Source: Panacagrimonas sp963975245
GTDB lineage: Bacteria; Pseudomonadota; Gammaproteobacteria; Nevskiales; Nevskiaceae
Reading direction: 5' to 3'
NCBI GenBank assembly: GCA_963975245.1
Contig: CAXBFJ010000001.1
Coordinates: 248,001-312,000 of the forward strand
DNA: 64,000 nucleotides
Shown here: in pieces, positions 1-7,470 of the stretch
Position numbering within the stretch: position 1 is the stretch's first letter
How the letters are laid out: every line of letters starts with the position of its first letter
Notes under the pieces: generated by a model
Seen by the model: only the letters and a program-made list of their open reading frames with translations
Told to the model about the DNA's origin: nothing
Database searches by the model: none
Made by a program: the position numbers and the translations under genes

Positions 1-906
1 TGTGTGCTGTATGAGAAGTTCAGTGCCACCGCTTGGGTAGATCGGTTGCACAGTAGTGGCGCGACCATCACCAATCATTTGGGCGGGGTGCTGCCGTTTG
101 TTTTCCAGCAGCCGCCCACCGATCGCGACGCGAGTCACCAACTACGGCGCATTGGCGGAGGGCCGACGCCTTACGCCATTCTCGATGCGTTCAAGCAGCG
201 CTTCAGCGTGGAACGGTTCGTGGAATATTTCGGTCAGACCGAAGTCTGCCTGCCAATGATGACGCCCTTGTCCCTGAGCGAGGAGCGACCCAAGGGCGCG
301 GCAGGCTTGTTGCTCGACCAATGGTTCGACGTGCGCGTTGTGGATCCAGAGACCGATGAGGAGGTGGACGTCGGCGAGTTGGGGGAATTGATTATTCGCC
401 ACCGCAGCCCCTGGACCTTGAACGCGGGCTATGTCGGCATGCCGGACAAGACGGCCGAAGCCTGGCGCAATCTATGGTTTCACACCGGAGACGCCGTGCG
501 GCGCGATGAACAGGGATGGTTCTACTACGTTGACCGTATCAAGGACTCTCTTCGCCGGCGCGGCGAAAACATTTCCTCCTTCGAAGTCGAGCGACCGATC
601 GCGCAGCATCCGGCAGTGGCGGACGTGGCCGTAGTGGCAGTGCCCGCAGACAATGAAGGGGGCGAGGACGAGGTCAAGGCCTGTGTGATCCTGCGTGAAG
701 GACAGTCTGTCAGTCATGCCGCGCTGCACGACTGGTGCAGCGACAAGCTACCCGTGTTTGCGGTACCTCGCTATCTCGAATTCATGGGTGCCTTTCCCAG
801 AACGCCGTCGGAGAAGGTGCAGAAAGCCAAGCTGCGCGCTGCCGGGGTGACATCCACTACCTGGGATCGAGAGAACCCCGATCAAATACTGGAGCCCCCC
901 CGATGA
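1..906 (+). CDS. AMP-binding acyl-CoA ligase, C-terminal 301 residues (5' end outside window)
   Basis: The reading frame is open from base 1, so this is the C-terminal part of an ATP-dependent acyl/aryl-CoA ligase of the ANL (acyl-adenylate) superfamily, which makes acyl-CoA from a carboxylic acid, ATP and CoA. Visible family motifs are FGQTE (adenylate binding), FHTGD (ribose-binding Asp), the hinge region DRIKDSLRRRGENIS, and near the C-terminus RTPSEKVQKAKLR with the usual catalytic lysine region. The stop overlaps the start of the next gene (ATGA), so the two are probably translated together. Close neighbours are a reductase, a ferredoxin and a Rieske oxygenase, suggesting activation of an intermediate in a catabolic route. 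The substrate cannot be read from the fragment. Confidence 0.9.
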   Translation, partial: CVLYEKFSATAWVDRLHSSGATITNHLGGVLPFVFQQPPTDRDASHQLRRIGGGPTPYAILDAFKQRFSVERFVEYFGQTEVCLPMMTPLSLSEERPKGAAGLLLDQWFDVRVVDPETDEEVDVGELGELIIRHRSPWTLNAGYVGMPDKTAEAWRNLWFHTGDAVRRDEQGWFYYVDRIKDSLRRRGENISSFEVERPIAQHPAVADVAVVAVPADNEGGEDEVKACVILREGQSVSHAALHDWCSDKLPVFAVPRYLEFMGAFPRTPSEKVQKAKLRAAGVTSTTWDRENPDQILEPPR

Positions 907-1910
907 AAGCTGCCGTCATTCGCCTGCCTGCAACACTCGAGTCGCTGGCGATCGAGGAGCGCCCTGATCCCACGCTCGCGCCCGGTCTGGTCAAGGTGGC
1001 CTGGCGTGCACTCTCGCTCAATTTTCACGATCTTGTGATCGCCACCGGCATGCTGCCAACGGTGGACGGCCGTATTCCGGTGTCCGATGGTGCTGGGGAG
1101 ATTGTCGAGGTGGGGGAGGGCGTGGCCGAATACCAGATTGGCGACCGCGTCATGAGCACATTCTTTCCTGACTGGGCCGACGGTGATCCGGATGCGCAGA
1201 ATACGGCGCGACTAGCGGGCGACTCGACGGATGGATGCGGCTGCGAGTTCTCTGTGGTGAGCCCTGAAACCCTGACCCGTGTTCCGCGCGGCTATAGCTT
1301 TGCCGAAGCCGCAACCTTGCCCTGTGCCGCGCTCACCGCATGGCGCGCATTGGTCGATGTCGCACAGCTCAAGTCTGGCCAGACGGTCCTGGTTCAGGGT
1401 AGCGGCGGCGTATCGGTCTTTGCATTGCAACTGGCCAAAGCGATGGGCGCGCGTGTGTTGGCCACTTCGTCCACCCCCGAGAAGTGCGAGCGCCTGCGGG
1501 CGCTCGGTGCGGATGCGGTGTGCAATTACCGAGAGACGCCGGACTGGGGTCAGTGGGCCGCGGACCAAAGCGGAGGCGGTGTCGATGTGTTGGTGGACGT
1601 TGGCGGGCCGGCTACCTTGCCGCAATCGCTGCTTGCTGCCAGGGTAAATGCACAAATCGTCTGTGTCGGCTTGCTGGGCGGCATGGATGTCAGCCTGTCG
1701 GTGCCCCTGATGCTGTTGAAGCAGCAGCAGATCCGACCCATCGCTGTGGGGAATCATGTTTCGCAGAAGGCCTTAGTCGCATTCTTGGATGACACGGAAC
1801 TGCGTCCGATCATCGACCGCAGCTTTCGGCTTGATCAGATCGTTGACGCACTGCGTTACCAATCATCTGGGAAGCATTTCGGCAAGATCGTTATCAATCT
1901 GCAGGAATAA
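903..1910 (+). CDS. Zinc-independent medium-chain dehydrogenase/reductase (quinone oxidoreductase-like)
   Basis: This 335-residue protein is an alcohol dehydrogenase-like medium-chain reductase. The N-terminal GroES-like domain has the LSLNFHDLVIATGMLP segment, and the Rossmann domain has a nucleotide-binding stretch around VQGSGGVSVFALQLAKAMGA followed by GADAVCNY. The structural zinc cysteine cluster is absent, as in quinone reductase/enoyl reductase members that use NADPH. The start was taken at the ATG that overlaps the preceding ligase stop; an upstream in-frame extension lies inside the ligase and is a shadow. It is co-transcribed with the ligase, so a role reducing an unsaturated CoA or ketone intermediate is possible but inferred. 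Confidence 0.88.
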   Translation: MKAAVIRLPATLESLAIEERPDPTLAPGLVKVAWRALSLNFHDLVIATGMLPTVDGRIPVSDGAGEIVEVGEGVAEYQIGDRVMSTFFPDWADGDPDAQNTARLAGDSTDGCGCEFSVVSPETLTRVPRGYSFAEAATLPCAALTAWRALVDVAQLKSGQTVLVQGSGGVSVFALQLAKAMGARVLATSSTPEKCERLRALGADAVCNYRETPDWGQWAADQSGGGVDVLVDVGGPATLPQSLLAARVNAQIVCVGLLGGMDVSLSVPLMLLKQQQIRPIAVGNHVSQKALVAFLDDTELRPIIDRSFRLDQIVDALRYQSSGKHFGKIVINLQE

Positions 1911-2077
1911 GTGTGAGGCGCAGCTATTGAGGCCAAACGCGTCGTCTAACCAGGCACCGCGGAGGATCAGGCAGTACCGCCGCTTGTCTAGAGCAGTGCA
2001 GACGCCGCGCGTGAGAATGCCGAGATTGAACCGCGAAAGCGTTCTTGCCCTGCAGCGAAAGATGAGTCTAGGCGAGC

Positions 2078-2392
2078 CTAGCCTTCGCTCGCGGCGACGT
2101 GCAACACCAGTCCGTCAAGCGCATTATTGATGCGAACTTGGCAAGCTAGACGCGACCCCGGCCGCCGTTCCAAACTGTACTCCAGCAGCGCTTGCTCGTC
2201 CGATTCGGGGGCGCCTACCTGGGTGAGCCAGCTTTCTTCTATGTGGACGTGACAAGTCGCACACGCGCAGCTGCCACCGCAAATCGCCTCGACGTCTCCG
2301 CGCTCACGCAGCACATCCATCAGCGACAGGCCGGTGTCAGCGTCGACGCTATACGAGTCACCTGCACGATTGGTCACATGGATCAGCGGCAC
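2078..2392 (-). CDS. Putidaredoxin-type [2Fe-2S] ferredoxin
   Basis: This 104-residue ferredoxin has the adrenodoxin/putidaredoxin spacing: Cys38, Cys44, Cys47 (C-x5-C-x2-C, in the segment ICGGSCACATCHVHI) and Cys84 in RLACQV. Such proteins pass single electrons from a flavoprotein reductase to P450s or Rieske oxygenases. It lies 13 bp downstream of the small conserved gene that follows the Rieske oxygenase, in one minus-strand operon, so it is the likely electron donor to that oxygenase. No dedicated ferredoxin reductase is visible in the cluster; the Fpr-type reductase encoded at 9315-10091 or an enzyme elsewhere may serve. An extra Cys at position 42 lies inside the cluster loop. Confidence 0.93.
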   Translation of the reverse strand: MPLIHVTNRAGDSYSVDADTGLSLMDVLRERGDVEAICGGSCACATCHVHIEESWLTQVGAPESDEQALLEYSLERRPGSRLACQVRINNALDGLVLHVAASEG

Positions 2393-2405
2393 CGGACGAG
2401 GCTCC

Positions 2406-2768
2406 TCAAAGTGTCTCTTCAGTCAAGATACGGACTGTGTCTGGCCAGGGGGCGTTTGGAACGCGAGCGCTCTCCTGAATCTCGACGGCCATCGACGCCT
2501 GTGCCAGCGAGAGCACCAATCTCATCAGACGGCCCTCGGGACCGGGGATGTCGCGCAACGGAAAGTCAGCTAGGTACTGCATGGCCTGGTCGGCGTGTGG
2601 AAGCATCGCATCGTAGAAGCGCTGGACTTCTTCCATGGTGGTGTCGCAGCGTTGGTACCTGCGCTCGTTTTGTCCTGCCACCGCCCAATAAGAGACGAAC
2701 GGCTCCAAGGTCTCGAATCCGTGCGGCAGCGCACGCTCACCCTGCGGCACCGTTGCAACAATCCTCAT
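2406..2768 (-). CDS. Small conserved protein linked to a Rieske oxygenase
   Basis: This 120-residue soluble protein has no signal peptide and no recognisable catalytic motif. Its composition and a mostly helical look (FYDAMLPHADQAMQYLADFPL and LMRLVLSLAQASMAVEIQ) suggest a compact helical fold. Its ATG overlaps the stop of the Rieske oxygenase gene (ATGA), so its production is coupled to that enzyme. I recall similar unnamed proteins beside Rieske oxygenases in sphingomonad-type catabolic clusters, but could not search for them. It may be an accessory or assembly factor for the oxygenase; that is inference from position only. It is not long enough, nor of the right type, to be a ring-hydroxylating beta subunit. 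Confidence 0.75.
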   Translation of the reverse strand: MRIVATVPQGERALPHGFETLEPFVSYWAVAGQNERRYQRCDTTMEEVQRFYDAMLPHADQAMQYLADFPLRDIPGPEGRLMRLVLSLAQASMAVEIQESARVPNAPWPDTVRILTEETL

Positions 2769-4069
2769 GCGATGCCCTCCATGGCCGGTGCAGAGGCTGG
2801 ATCAGCAGCGCACGGACTGTCTGCCCACGAGCAGCGCTTGAGTGCTTCTTCGAGCGTGCTGGAATGCTCGAACTCTTTATGGATGCGTAGCATCCGGCGG
2901 ATCAGCACTTCATGTTCTTGCAGTACCATCTCGCTCTTTACGCGCGCCGCGACCCCCTTGTGTGTCCGCTCGACGTTGGCGAGATCCTCGAGGACGACGT
3001 CGGCGAGCCGCGCGATGTAGTGTTCCTGGTGGAAGGCTTCTCGTACTGTCGCTGGCTTCGGAACGAAGAAGCGCATCTCGTAACGCGACTCATTGAGCGC
3101 GATCGGCCAAATCTCGTGCGTCCAGAATCCGCCGCCCGCGACGTCGAGGTGGAAGTTGGGAAAGATCTCGTTGATATCCATAGACCAGGTCGACGACTTG
3201 GCCGGGTTGACGCTGCGGTGGGAGCGCAGGTCCACCGTATCCTGGCTCTGATTCGCCGCCAACACGTTTTCGGACACCATTCCCGCATACGCAAGCTTCT
3301 CGACCAACGCGGCCTCCTCGGGCTTGTATTCGGGATTGCCGTACAGCGAAATCGAATGGTGCGGCCCGAAGAACTCGGCGTTCTGCAGATGAGACATTGG
3401 GTTCGACTTTCCGGAGAAGGTGGGTCCGATTGTCTTCGAGTGCAGCACGGGGATGTGGTAGGACTCACTAAAAGCGTCAATAAGAAACTTCCAGTTGCAC
3501 TTTAAGTGGGCCTGGATCTTTATCGAGCGTTGCGCGTTCGGATACGGAATTCCAGACAGGAACTCGCCCATCGATCCCAGGTAGTCGCGCAACGAAACTT
3601 GGTTGGTGGGATTTAGATTGATGAAGATCCAGCCGTCCCAAACGTCGCACTGGACCGCATCAAGTCCGCACTTCTTTTTGTCGACACCGAAGAACTGCTT
3701 CTCATCTCTGATAGCCAGTAGCCTGCCGTCATTGCCATAAGTCCAGTTGTGGTACGGGCACCGGAACATCGTCTTGCGCGAACCTTTGGTATCCCAAACG
3801 ATCTGATTGCCGCGGTGTGAACAGATATTGTGGAAGGCGCGCACCGCGCCGCCGGCTTGGCGAGTGATCAAGATTGAGGCGTTACAGATCTCGACTTCCT
3901 TGACAATGTAGTCGCCCGCATTGGGAAGATCCTCGATCCGGCCCATGATTAGCCAGGTGCGACGGAAGATTTTTTCACGCTCAAGATCGAAGTAGTGCTG
4001 GGAGCGATATGGCTCAAGCGATTCAGGACCCGTTCCCAGGCCGGCGGCTTGGGTGAAGTTGTTGTGCAT
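2765..4069 (-). CDS. Rieske non-heme iron oxygenase, alpha subunit
   Basis: This 434-residue protein is the catalytic subunit of a Rieske oxygenase. The N-terminal Rieske domain has C83-x-H85 (CSHRGNQ) and C104-x2-H107 (CPYHNW) binding the [2Fe-2S] cluster. The C-terminal catalytic domain shows NWKFLIDAFSESYHIPVLH, where H205 and H210 are the expected mononuclear iron ligands; the third carboxylate is probably the Asp in LEDLANVERTHKG. The residue usually bridging the two metal centres (Asp in naphthalene dioxygenase) aligns with Glu202. No beta subunit is encoded nearby, so it probably acts as an alpha-only oligomer with the downstream ferredoxin. The substrate is unknown. It is transcribed divergently from a TetR regulator across an inverted-repeat-rich promoter region. 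Confidence 0.92.
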   Translation of the reverse strand: MHNNFTQAAGLGTGPESLEPYRSQHYFDLEREKIFRRTWLIMGRIEDLPNAGDYIVKEVEICNASILITRQAGGAVRAFHNICSHRGNQIVWDTKGSRKTMFRCPYHNWTYGNDGRLLAIRDEKQFFGVDKKKCGLDAVQCDVWDGWIFINLNPTNQVSLRDYLGSMGEFLSGIPYPNAQRSIKIQAHLKCNWKFLIDAFSESYHIPVLHSKTIGPTFSGKSNPMSHLQNAEFFGPHHSISLYGNPEYKPEEAALVEKLAYAGMVSENVLAANQSQDTVDLRSHRSVNPAKSSTWSMDINEIFPNFHLDVAGGGFWTHEIWPIALNESRYEMRFFVPKPATVREAFHQEHYIARLADVVLEDLANVERTHKGVAARVKSEMVLQEHEVLIRRMLRIHKEFEHSSTLEEALKRCSWADSPCAADPASAPAMEGIA

Positions 4070-4093
4070 CGGCTCCTCCTTGCTAGCAGATGG

Positions 4094-4108
4094 CGAGAAA
4101 CGTTCTCG
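4094..4108. promoter_or_regulatory. Inverted repeat upstream of the Rieske operon (possible operator)
   Basis: CGAGAA-ACG-TTCTCG is a perfect 6-bp inverted repeat with a 3-bp spacer, 25 bp upstream of the oxygenase ATG. The position suits repressor binding over the transcription start or early leader. Function is inferred. Confidence 0.4.
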
Positions 4109-4120
4109 TCGTCTTTTTAA

Positions 4121-4136
4121 TTAGAATGGATTCTAA
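4121..4136. promoter_or_regulatory. Probable TetR operator palindrome
   Basis: TTAGAATGGATTCTAA is a perfect 7-bp inverted repeat around a 2-bp centre, in the 171-bp gap between the divergent oxygenase and tetR genes. Its 16-bp length and AT-rich arms fit a TetR-family dimer site. The neighbouring regulator is the natural candidate to bind it. Confidence 0.6.
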
Positions 4137-4164
4137 AGAGCATTATAAGGCACGGCAATTGTCG

Positions 4165-4176
4165 TCTGTCGACAGA
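4165..4176. promoter_or_regulatory. 12-bp palindrome upstream of tetR
   Basis: TCTGTCGACAGA is a perfect 12-bp palindrome in the same divergent promoter region, about 65 bp upstream of the tetR start. It could be a second regulatory site or chance; it differs in sequence from the other two repeats. Confidence 0.3.
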
Positions 4177-4240
4177 TCCCTTGCGGTATGCTTTATCTCA
4201 GGCCCCGGCCGAGTGATCGTTTTCTCGAGGATTGAGGTTG

Positions 4241-4915
4241 ATGCAAAAGCCGATGAGTTGGCCGACGGTACGCGAGCAGCAGAAGGAGGGACGTCGCGAT
4301 GCGATCCTGACGGCGGCTGAGGCGCTAGTTCGCGAGACGGGTTCGACCGACTTCTCGGTCGGGGCGCTGGCCTTGAGGGCCGAGGTCAGCGTGGCAACGC
4401 TGTACAACCTTATAGGTTCAAAGGGCACGATCCTTTACGCGCTGCTCAACCAGACTATGGACGAGCTAGACGCTGTCACGAGTAACGAGTTGGCTGCCAA
4501 TCCTTTTGACCAGGCTCTCTTGGCAGCAGAGACGGTGGCGCGTGTTTACACGAAAGATTCTGCCTACCTTCGGCCTCTGTGGAGATTCGAACTCGGCGTG
4601 ATCGAACCAGAGCATCGACCTGCGCTGATGAATCGTGCGCTGAAATTCTGGTCCAGCAGGCTTAAGGGATTGGAGAGTGAGAAGCGGCTACCCAAAGGTA
4701 TCGCGCTCATCGATCTCGCCCGGGAGTACCAGATCTACTTCACTGGCGTGCTCGACCTCTGGGTGCAGAACGAACTGAGCGATGAGCGCCTCCCGATTCA
4801 GGTCCGCTACGGAATACTTCTCAGATTGCTCGCACTAAACGATGTGAAGGAACAAGATCGTCTAATGAGAGCCTTGCGCAAGGCGCATCGCCAACTCCTG
4901 GAAATAAACGGGTAG
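4241..4915 (+). CDS. TetR/AcrR family transcriptional regulator
   Basis: This 224-residue protein has an N-terminal TetR helix-turn-helix: the helix RRDAILTAAEALVRETG, then FSVGALALRAEVSVATLYNLIGSKGTILYALL, where SVATLYNLIGSK is the recognition helix region. The C-terminal two thirds is the variable helical ligand-binding domain. The ATG at 4241 was preferred over an in-frame TTG three codons earlier; GAGG lies just upstream but close, and the ATG at 4253 is also possible. It is divergent from the Rieske oxygenase operon and shares a promoter region with three inverted repeats, so it very likely controls that operon and itself, with a pathway substrate or CoA ester as the probable inducer (inference). 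Confidence 0.9.
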   Translation: MQKPMSWPTVREQQKEGRRDAILTAAEALVRETGSTDFSVGALALRAEVSVATLYNLIGSKGTILYALLNQTMDELDAVTSNELAANPFDQALLAAETVARVYTKDSAYLRPLWRFELGVIEPEHRPALMNRALKFWSSRLKGLESEKRLPKGIALIDLAREYQIYFTGVLDLWVQNELSDERLPIQVRYGILLRLLALNDVKEQDRLMRALRKAHRQLLEING

Positions 4916-5322
4916 AGTCGTAAAAGTACAGGACATTGCGCCTCATCTAGGTCAGCGTTTGGCCATTCGAGACACCGAAGTGCCCCCACAATCGTTTCAA
5001 GCGTAGATGTGCCAATCAATAGCTCAGCGCGCGCTTGAGGGCAGTCCCTGCTCCTTTCCAAATTAATTGTGGCGTCACAGCGAATTTAATCGCGAGTATG
5101 TTTGCGCAGCCGATCCAACGACTATTGCTCAAGTGGATTGACCGGAGGCCACTCTCTTCAGTCGGTAGGTCCTAGACCAGGTGGACGCGACCCTACCGAT
5201 ACGCTGAACAAGGCATACAAAGGCCAATACGCGCCTCGGCAGCCTCGGTATGTGGAAGATATCGGTTGGTGTAATTCTGGCGGCGATTGTCGTTGGCGCA
5301 GTTATGTTGAACCGCTAACGGG

Positions 5323-5354
5323 GCCAAAAGTTAGACTGCTGTCTAACTTTTGGC
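5323..5354. repeat. Perfect 14-bp inverted repeat (hairpin), possible insertion-sequence end remnant
   Basis: GCCAAAAGTTAGAC and its exact complement are separated only by TGCT. No T-run follows on either strand, so it is not a typical intrinsic terminator. The arms resemble terminal repeats I remember from IS3-family (IS150-type) elements, which would make this a left and right end almost fused after loss of the interior. That resemblance is from memory and unverified. Confidence 0.5.
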
Positions 5355-5383
5355 ACTTAGAGTTTGCCGATTTTTCTCTAAGT
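5355..5383. repeat. 8-bp inverted repeat next to the long hairpin
   Basis: ACTTAGAG and CTCTAAGT form an inverted repeat around a 13-base loop containing TTTTT. It starts one base after the long hairpin and lies 12 bases beyond the tRNA-Asn CCA end. On the minus strand it could help end tRNA transcription; its other explanation is a remnant of the same element. Confidence 0.4.
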
Positions 5384-5395
5384 TGTTGAATAAAA

Positions 5396-5471
<76 letters not shown>

Positions 5472-5664
5472 AGCGTTGGGGGCGCGATTCTAGTGGTGAT
5501 GACGCAGACGTGCAACGCATGACGATGAAGATCGCGTCATCATTCCCTGTCTAGAGCCGCCTGATGCACCATAGGTGGGGGCCCAGCAACCGTTCTGCCT
5601 CCTCATAATCACCTCTCGGCGGATGCCACTGTGCCAATCGATAATTCAGTCTATATTCAAGCCC

Positions 5665-6258
5665 ATGTCCGCATTCTTGAACCGGTGGCGCGTGCGTCGT
5701 GCGCAGGAAGCCTTTGAGGCTCAGATCGCGCCGCACGTCGATCACATGTACCGGCTGGCCGTTCGATTCACCGGCAGTTCGCACGCTGCCGAGGACCTGG
5801 TGCAGGATGTGCTGATCAAGGTCTACCGCATGCGCAAGCAATTCACGGATCTGGATCAGCCGCGGCCATGGTTATCGCGCGTGCTCTACCGGGAGTTCGT
5901 GGATCGCTGGCGCCGCGAAAAACGCGTCCCGGTAAATTTTTCTACTTTGGATACAAATGAGTACGATCATCAGGAAAATCTGTCCGACGATTCGTGCAGC
6001 CCGGAGAATGAAGTGGCGGGGATGCAGCTGCAGAAGCAGTTGGCGCTTGCCGTGGCTAAGCTCAACGACGATCAGAGAACCTTGATCATGTTCCACGATG
6101 TAGAGGGTTATACGCTGGAAGAACTCTCCGTGGTGCTTTCTGTTCCTATCGGTACGGTAAAATCTCGTATTCACCGGGCACGGGCCCGACTTCGGGAAAT
6201 TCTGAACGAATCCAATGGAACCAATCAGTCCTTTGACTCGTTCTCACTATCAGGATGA
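5665..6258 (+). CDS. ECF-type RNA polymerase sigma factor
   Basis: This 197-residue protein has the two-domain layout of extracytoplasmic-function sigma factors. Region 2 spans about residues 20-90 (AEDLVQDVLIKVYRMRKQF and PRPWLSRVLYREFVDRWRR), and region 4 spans about 125-180 (LNDDQRTLIMFHDVEGYTLEE, then VPIGTVKSRIHRARARLRE, the -35 recognition helix). The ATG at 5665 was chosen because the 30-residue upstream extension is unlike the family and lacks a ribosome-binding site. Its TGA overlaps the ATG of the anti-sigma gene. It probably directs RNA polymerase to the promoter of this cluster when its partner is inactivated by an envelope or redox signal (inference). Confidence 0.93.
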   Translation: MSAFLNRWRVRRAQEAFEAQIAPHVDHMYRLAVRFTGSSHAAEDLVQDVLIKVYRMRKQFTDLDQPRPWLSRVLYREFVDRWRREKRVPVNFSTLDTNEYDHQENLSDDSCSPENEVAGMQLQKQLALAVAKLNDDQRTLIMFHDVEGYTLEELSVVLSVPIGTVKSRIHRARARLREILNESNGTNQSFDSFSLSG

Positions 6259-7025
6259 ACAAGATCGAATGCCAAGAGTTGCACCTCCGGCTGGATGACT
6301 GGCTGGACAGTGCTTTGGGCCTGAGCACCGAGCATGCATTGGAGATGCACGCCTTGGAGTGTGCTCCCTGCGGTGTCATGGTTCGTCGGGAACGGCAGAT
6401 GCGCGCTGCGTTGTCCGCTCTGCCAGCTCCTGCCCCACGGCCGGGCTTTGTGGCCGAAGCATTGCGCAACGCGCGAATGGCTGACCGCGCTCCTGAAGCA
6501 TCTGGGAGCCACGGATCGGGTAATTGGATGATGGCTTTCTCCGGTGCCGCTGTTGCTAGCTCTTGTTTTGCCATTGCGCTTTGGGTGTGGCAGCCCAACG
6601 GCCGTATCGGGGCAGAGCCCGCCACGCCAAACAGGCTGGCAACAGTTGCAGCAATGCCTGTGTCGCAGGTTGCACAAGTGGCAGCGCGAGCAAATTTGCA
6701 GACCGTGGCTTTGTCCATTGGCAAGGTCGAGTCCATGCGGCTTCGCATCGAGGCGCCGCGCAATTTTTCAGAAGTGAATTTCAGCGTGGATTTGCCCGAA
6801 CATGTGGAACTCGCAGGTCAGCCGGGTATTCGTGCCATTACCTGGAAGGGCGCCCTGAACAAGGGCGACAATATTCTGGACTTGCCATTGGTGGCCTCAG
6901 GCGAGGCTTCAGGGGTACTGGAAGCGCGAGTGAACTGGGGACAGTTTGAGCGTCGCATTGAAACGAGCATCGTGGGTGTTCCGGAAGCTCGGGTCCCTGG
7001 CTCTCCGCTACGGCGAGGAATTTGA
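6255..7025 (+). CDS. Membrane-anchored zinc-finger anti-sigma factor
   Basis: This 256-residue protein starts with a ZAS-like anti-sigma domain: CQELHLRLDDWLDS, then H32-x3-C36-x2-C39 (HALECAPC), the typical zinc-binding signature. A single membrane segment follows at about residues 91-112, and the remaining ~140 residues, predicted periplasmic, are rich in beta-type sequence (MRLRIEAPRNFSEVNFSVDLPEHVELAG) resembling an immunoglobulin-like fold. It overlaps the sigma gene by 4 bp, the usual arrangement for a cognate pair. It probably holds the sigma factor at the inner membrane and releases it on an envelope signal sensed by the periplasmic domain. Confidence 0.88.
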   Translation: MNKIECQELHLRLDDWLDSALGLSTEHALEMHALECAPCGVMVRRERQMRAALSALPAPAPRPGFVAEALRNARMADRAPEASGSHGSGNWMMAFSGAAVASSCFAIALWVWQPNGRIGAEPATPNRLATVAAMPVSQVAQVAARANLQTVALSIGKVESMRLRIEAPRNFSEVNFSVDLPEHVELAGQPGIRAITWKGALNKGDNILDLPLVASGEASGVLEARVNWGQFERRIETSIVGVPEARVPGSPLRRGI

Positions 7026-7026
7026 A

Positions 7027-7470
7027 ATGACAAGCAATACCAAAGCAGCGGGTTTGAGTCCTGCAACGGATAAGCCGAACGTGTTTATGCCGCAGATCGT
7101 CTTGCTGGCAGCGCTGGTCGTTGCGCTTGGATCTGGCGTGGCCAGCGGGCAAGGCGTTCGCTTGGATGCGTCCATGAACGCTGTCGCAAAAGAAGCGTCG
7201 GATGAGCTCAATTGCGAAGATTGCGAAGTTGAGGAGGATGAGTTGCTCGGTCTTCTGGAGACAGGCGGCAAGGATCGTTCGGGGCCCGAGTACGCTGGAG
7301 CGGACGGTAGCGGATCGGATGATGCGGATGGCCAGTCTGATGAAGGCCTTGGGGTTGTCAACATTCCGGGGGTGACCTCGCCATCTTCCTCAATGGGGGC
7401 GGGCGCAGCGTCTCCGCCACCTCCTCTGGTGAATGCGCCTCCCGTCGTGGTGCCTGGAATCGCGCTATGA
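7027..7470 (+). CDS. Acidic exported protein of unknown function, sigma-factor cluster
   Basis: This 147-residue protein starts at the ATG one base after the anti-sigma stop. A hydrophobic segment (residues ~22-43, IVLLAALVVALGSGVASG) acts as signal sequence or anchor. The mature part is strongly acidic, with CEDCEVEEDE (a CxxC pair in an acidic patch) and a Gly/Asp/Ser-rich middle, and ends in a low-complexity proline-rich tail (SPPPPLVNAPPVVVPG). No family was recognised. Its ATGA overlap with the next gene and position in the sigma/anti-sigma operon suggest an envelope role. The CxxC could bind metal or respond to redox state, which is speculation. Confidence 0.75.
   Translation: MTSNTKAAGLSPATDKPNVFMPQIVLLAALVVALGSGVASGQGVRLDASMNAVAKEASDELNCEDCEVEEDELLGLLETGGKDRSGPEYAGADGSGSDDADGQSDEGLGVVNIPGVTSPSSSMGAGAASPPPPLVNAPPVVVPGIAL

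Larger units (their letters stand above)
4916..5395. other. 480-bp region without a convincing gene
   Basis: No reading frame here has both a sensible start and protein-like composition. The longest (95 codons, plus strand, 5102-5389) has low-complexity mixed composition, no ribosome-binding site, and runs through the hairpin at 5323-5354. The stretch is visibly more AT-rich than its neighbours and lies between the TetR gene and the 3' end of tRNA-Asn, as expected at an island boundary or the remains of a mobile element. Confidence 0.6.

Noticed and set aside
2068..2081. CTAGGCGAGCCTAG inverted repeat at the end of the ferredoxin gene
   Set aside because: Only 6-bp arms overlapping the stop codon, no T-run; too weak for a terminator call.
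5102..5389. 95-codon open frame, plus strand, in the gap before tRNA-Asn
   Set aside because: No ribosome-binding site, odd composition, and it runs through the 14-bp hairpin. Most likely non-coding.
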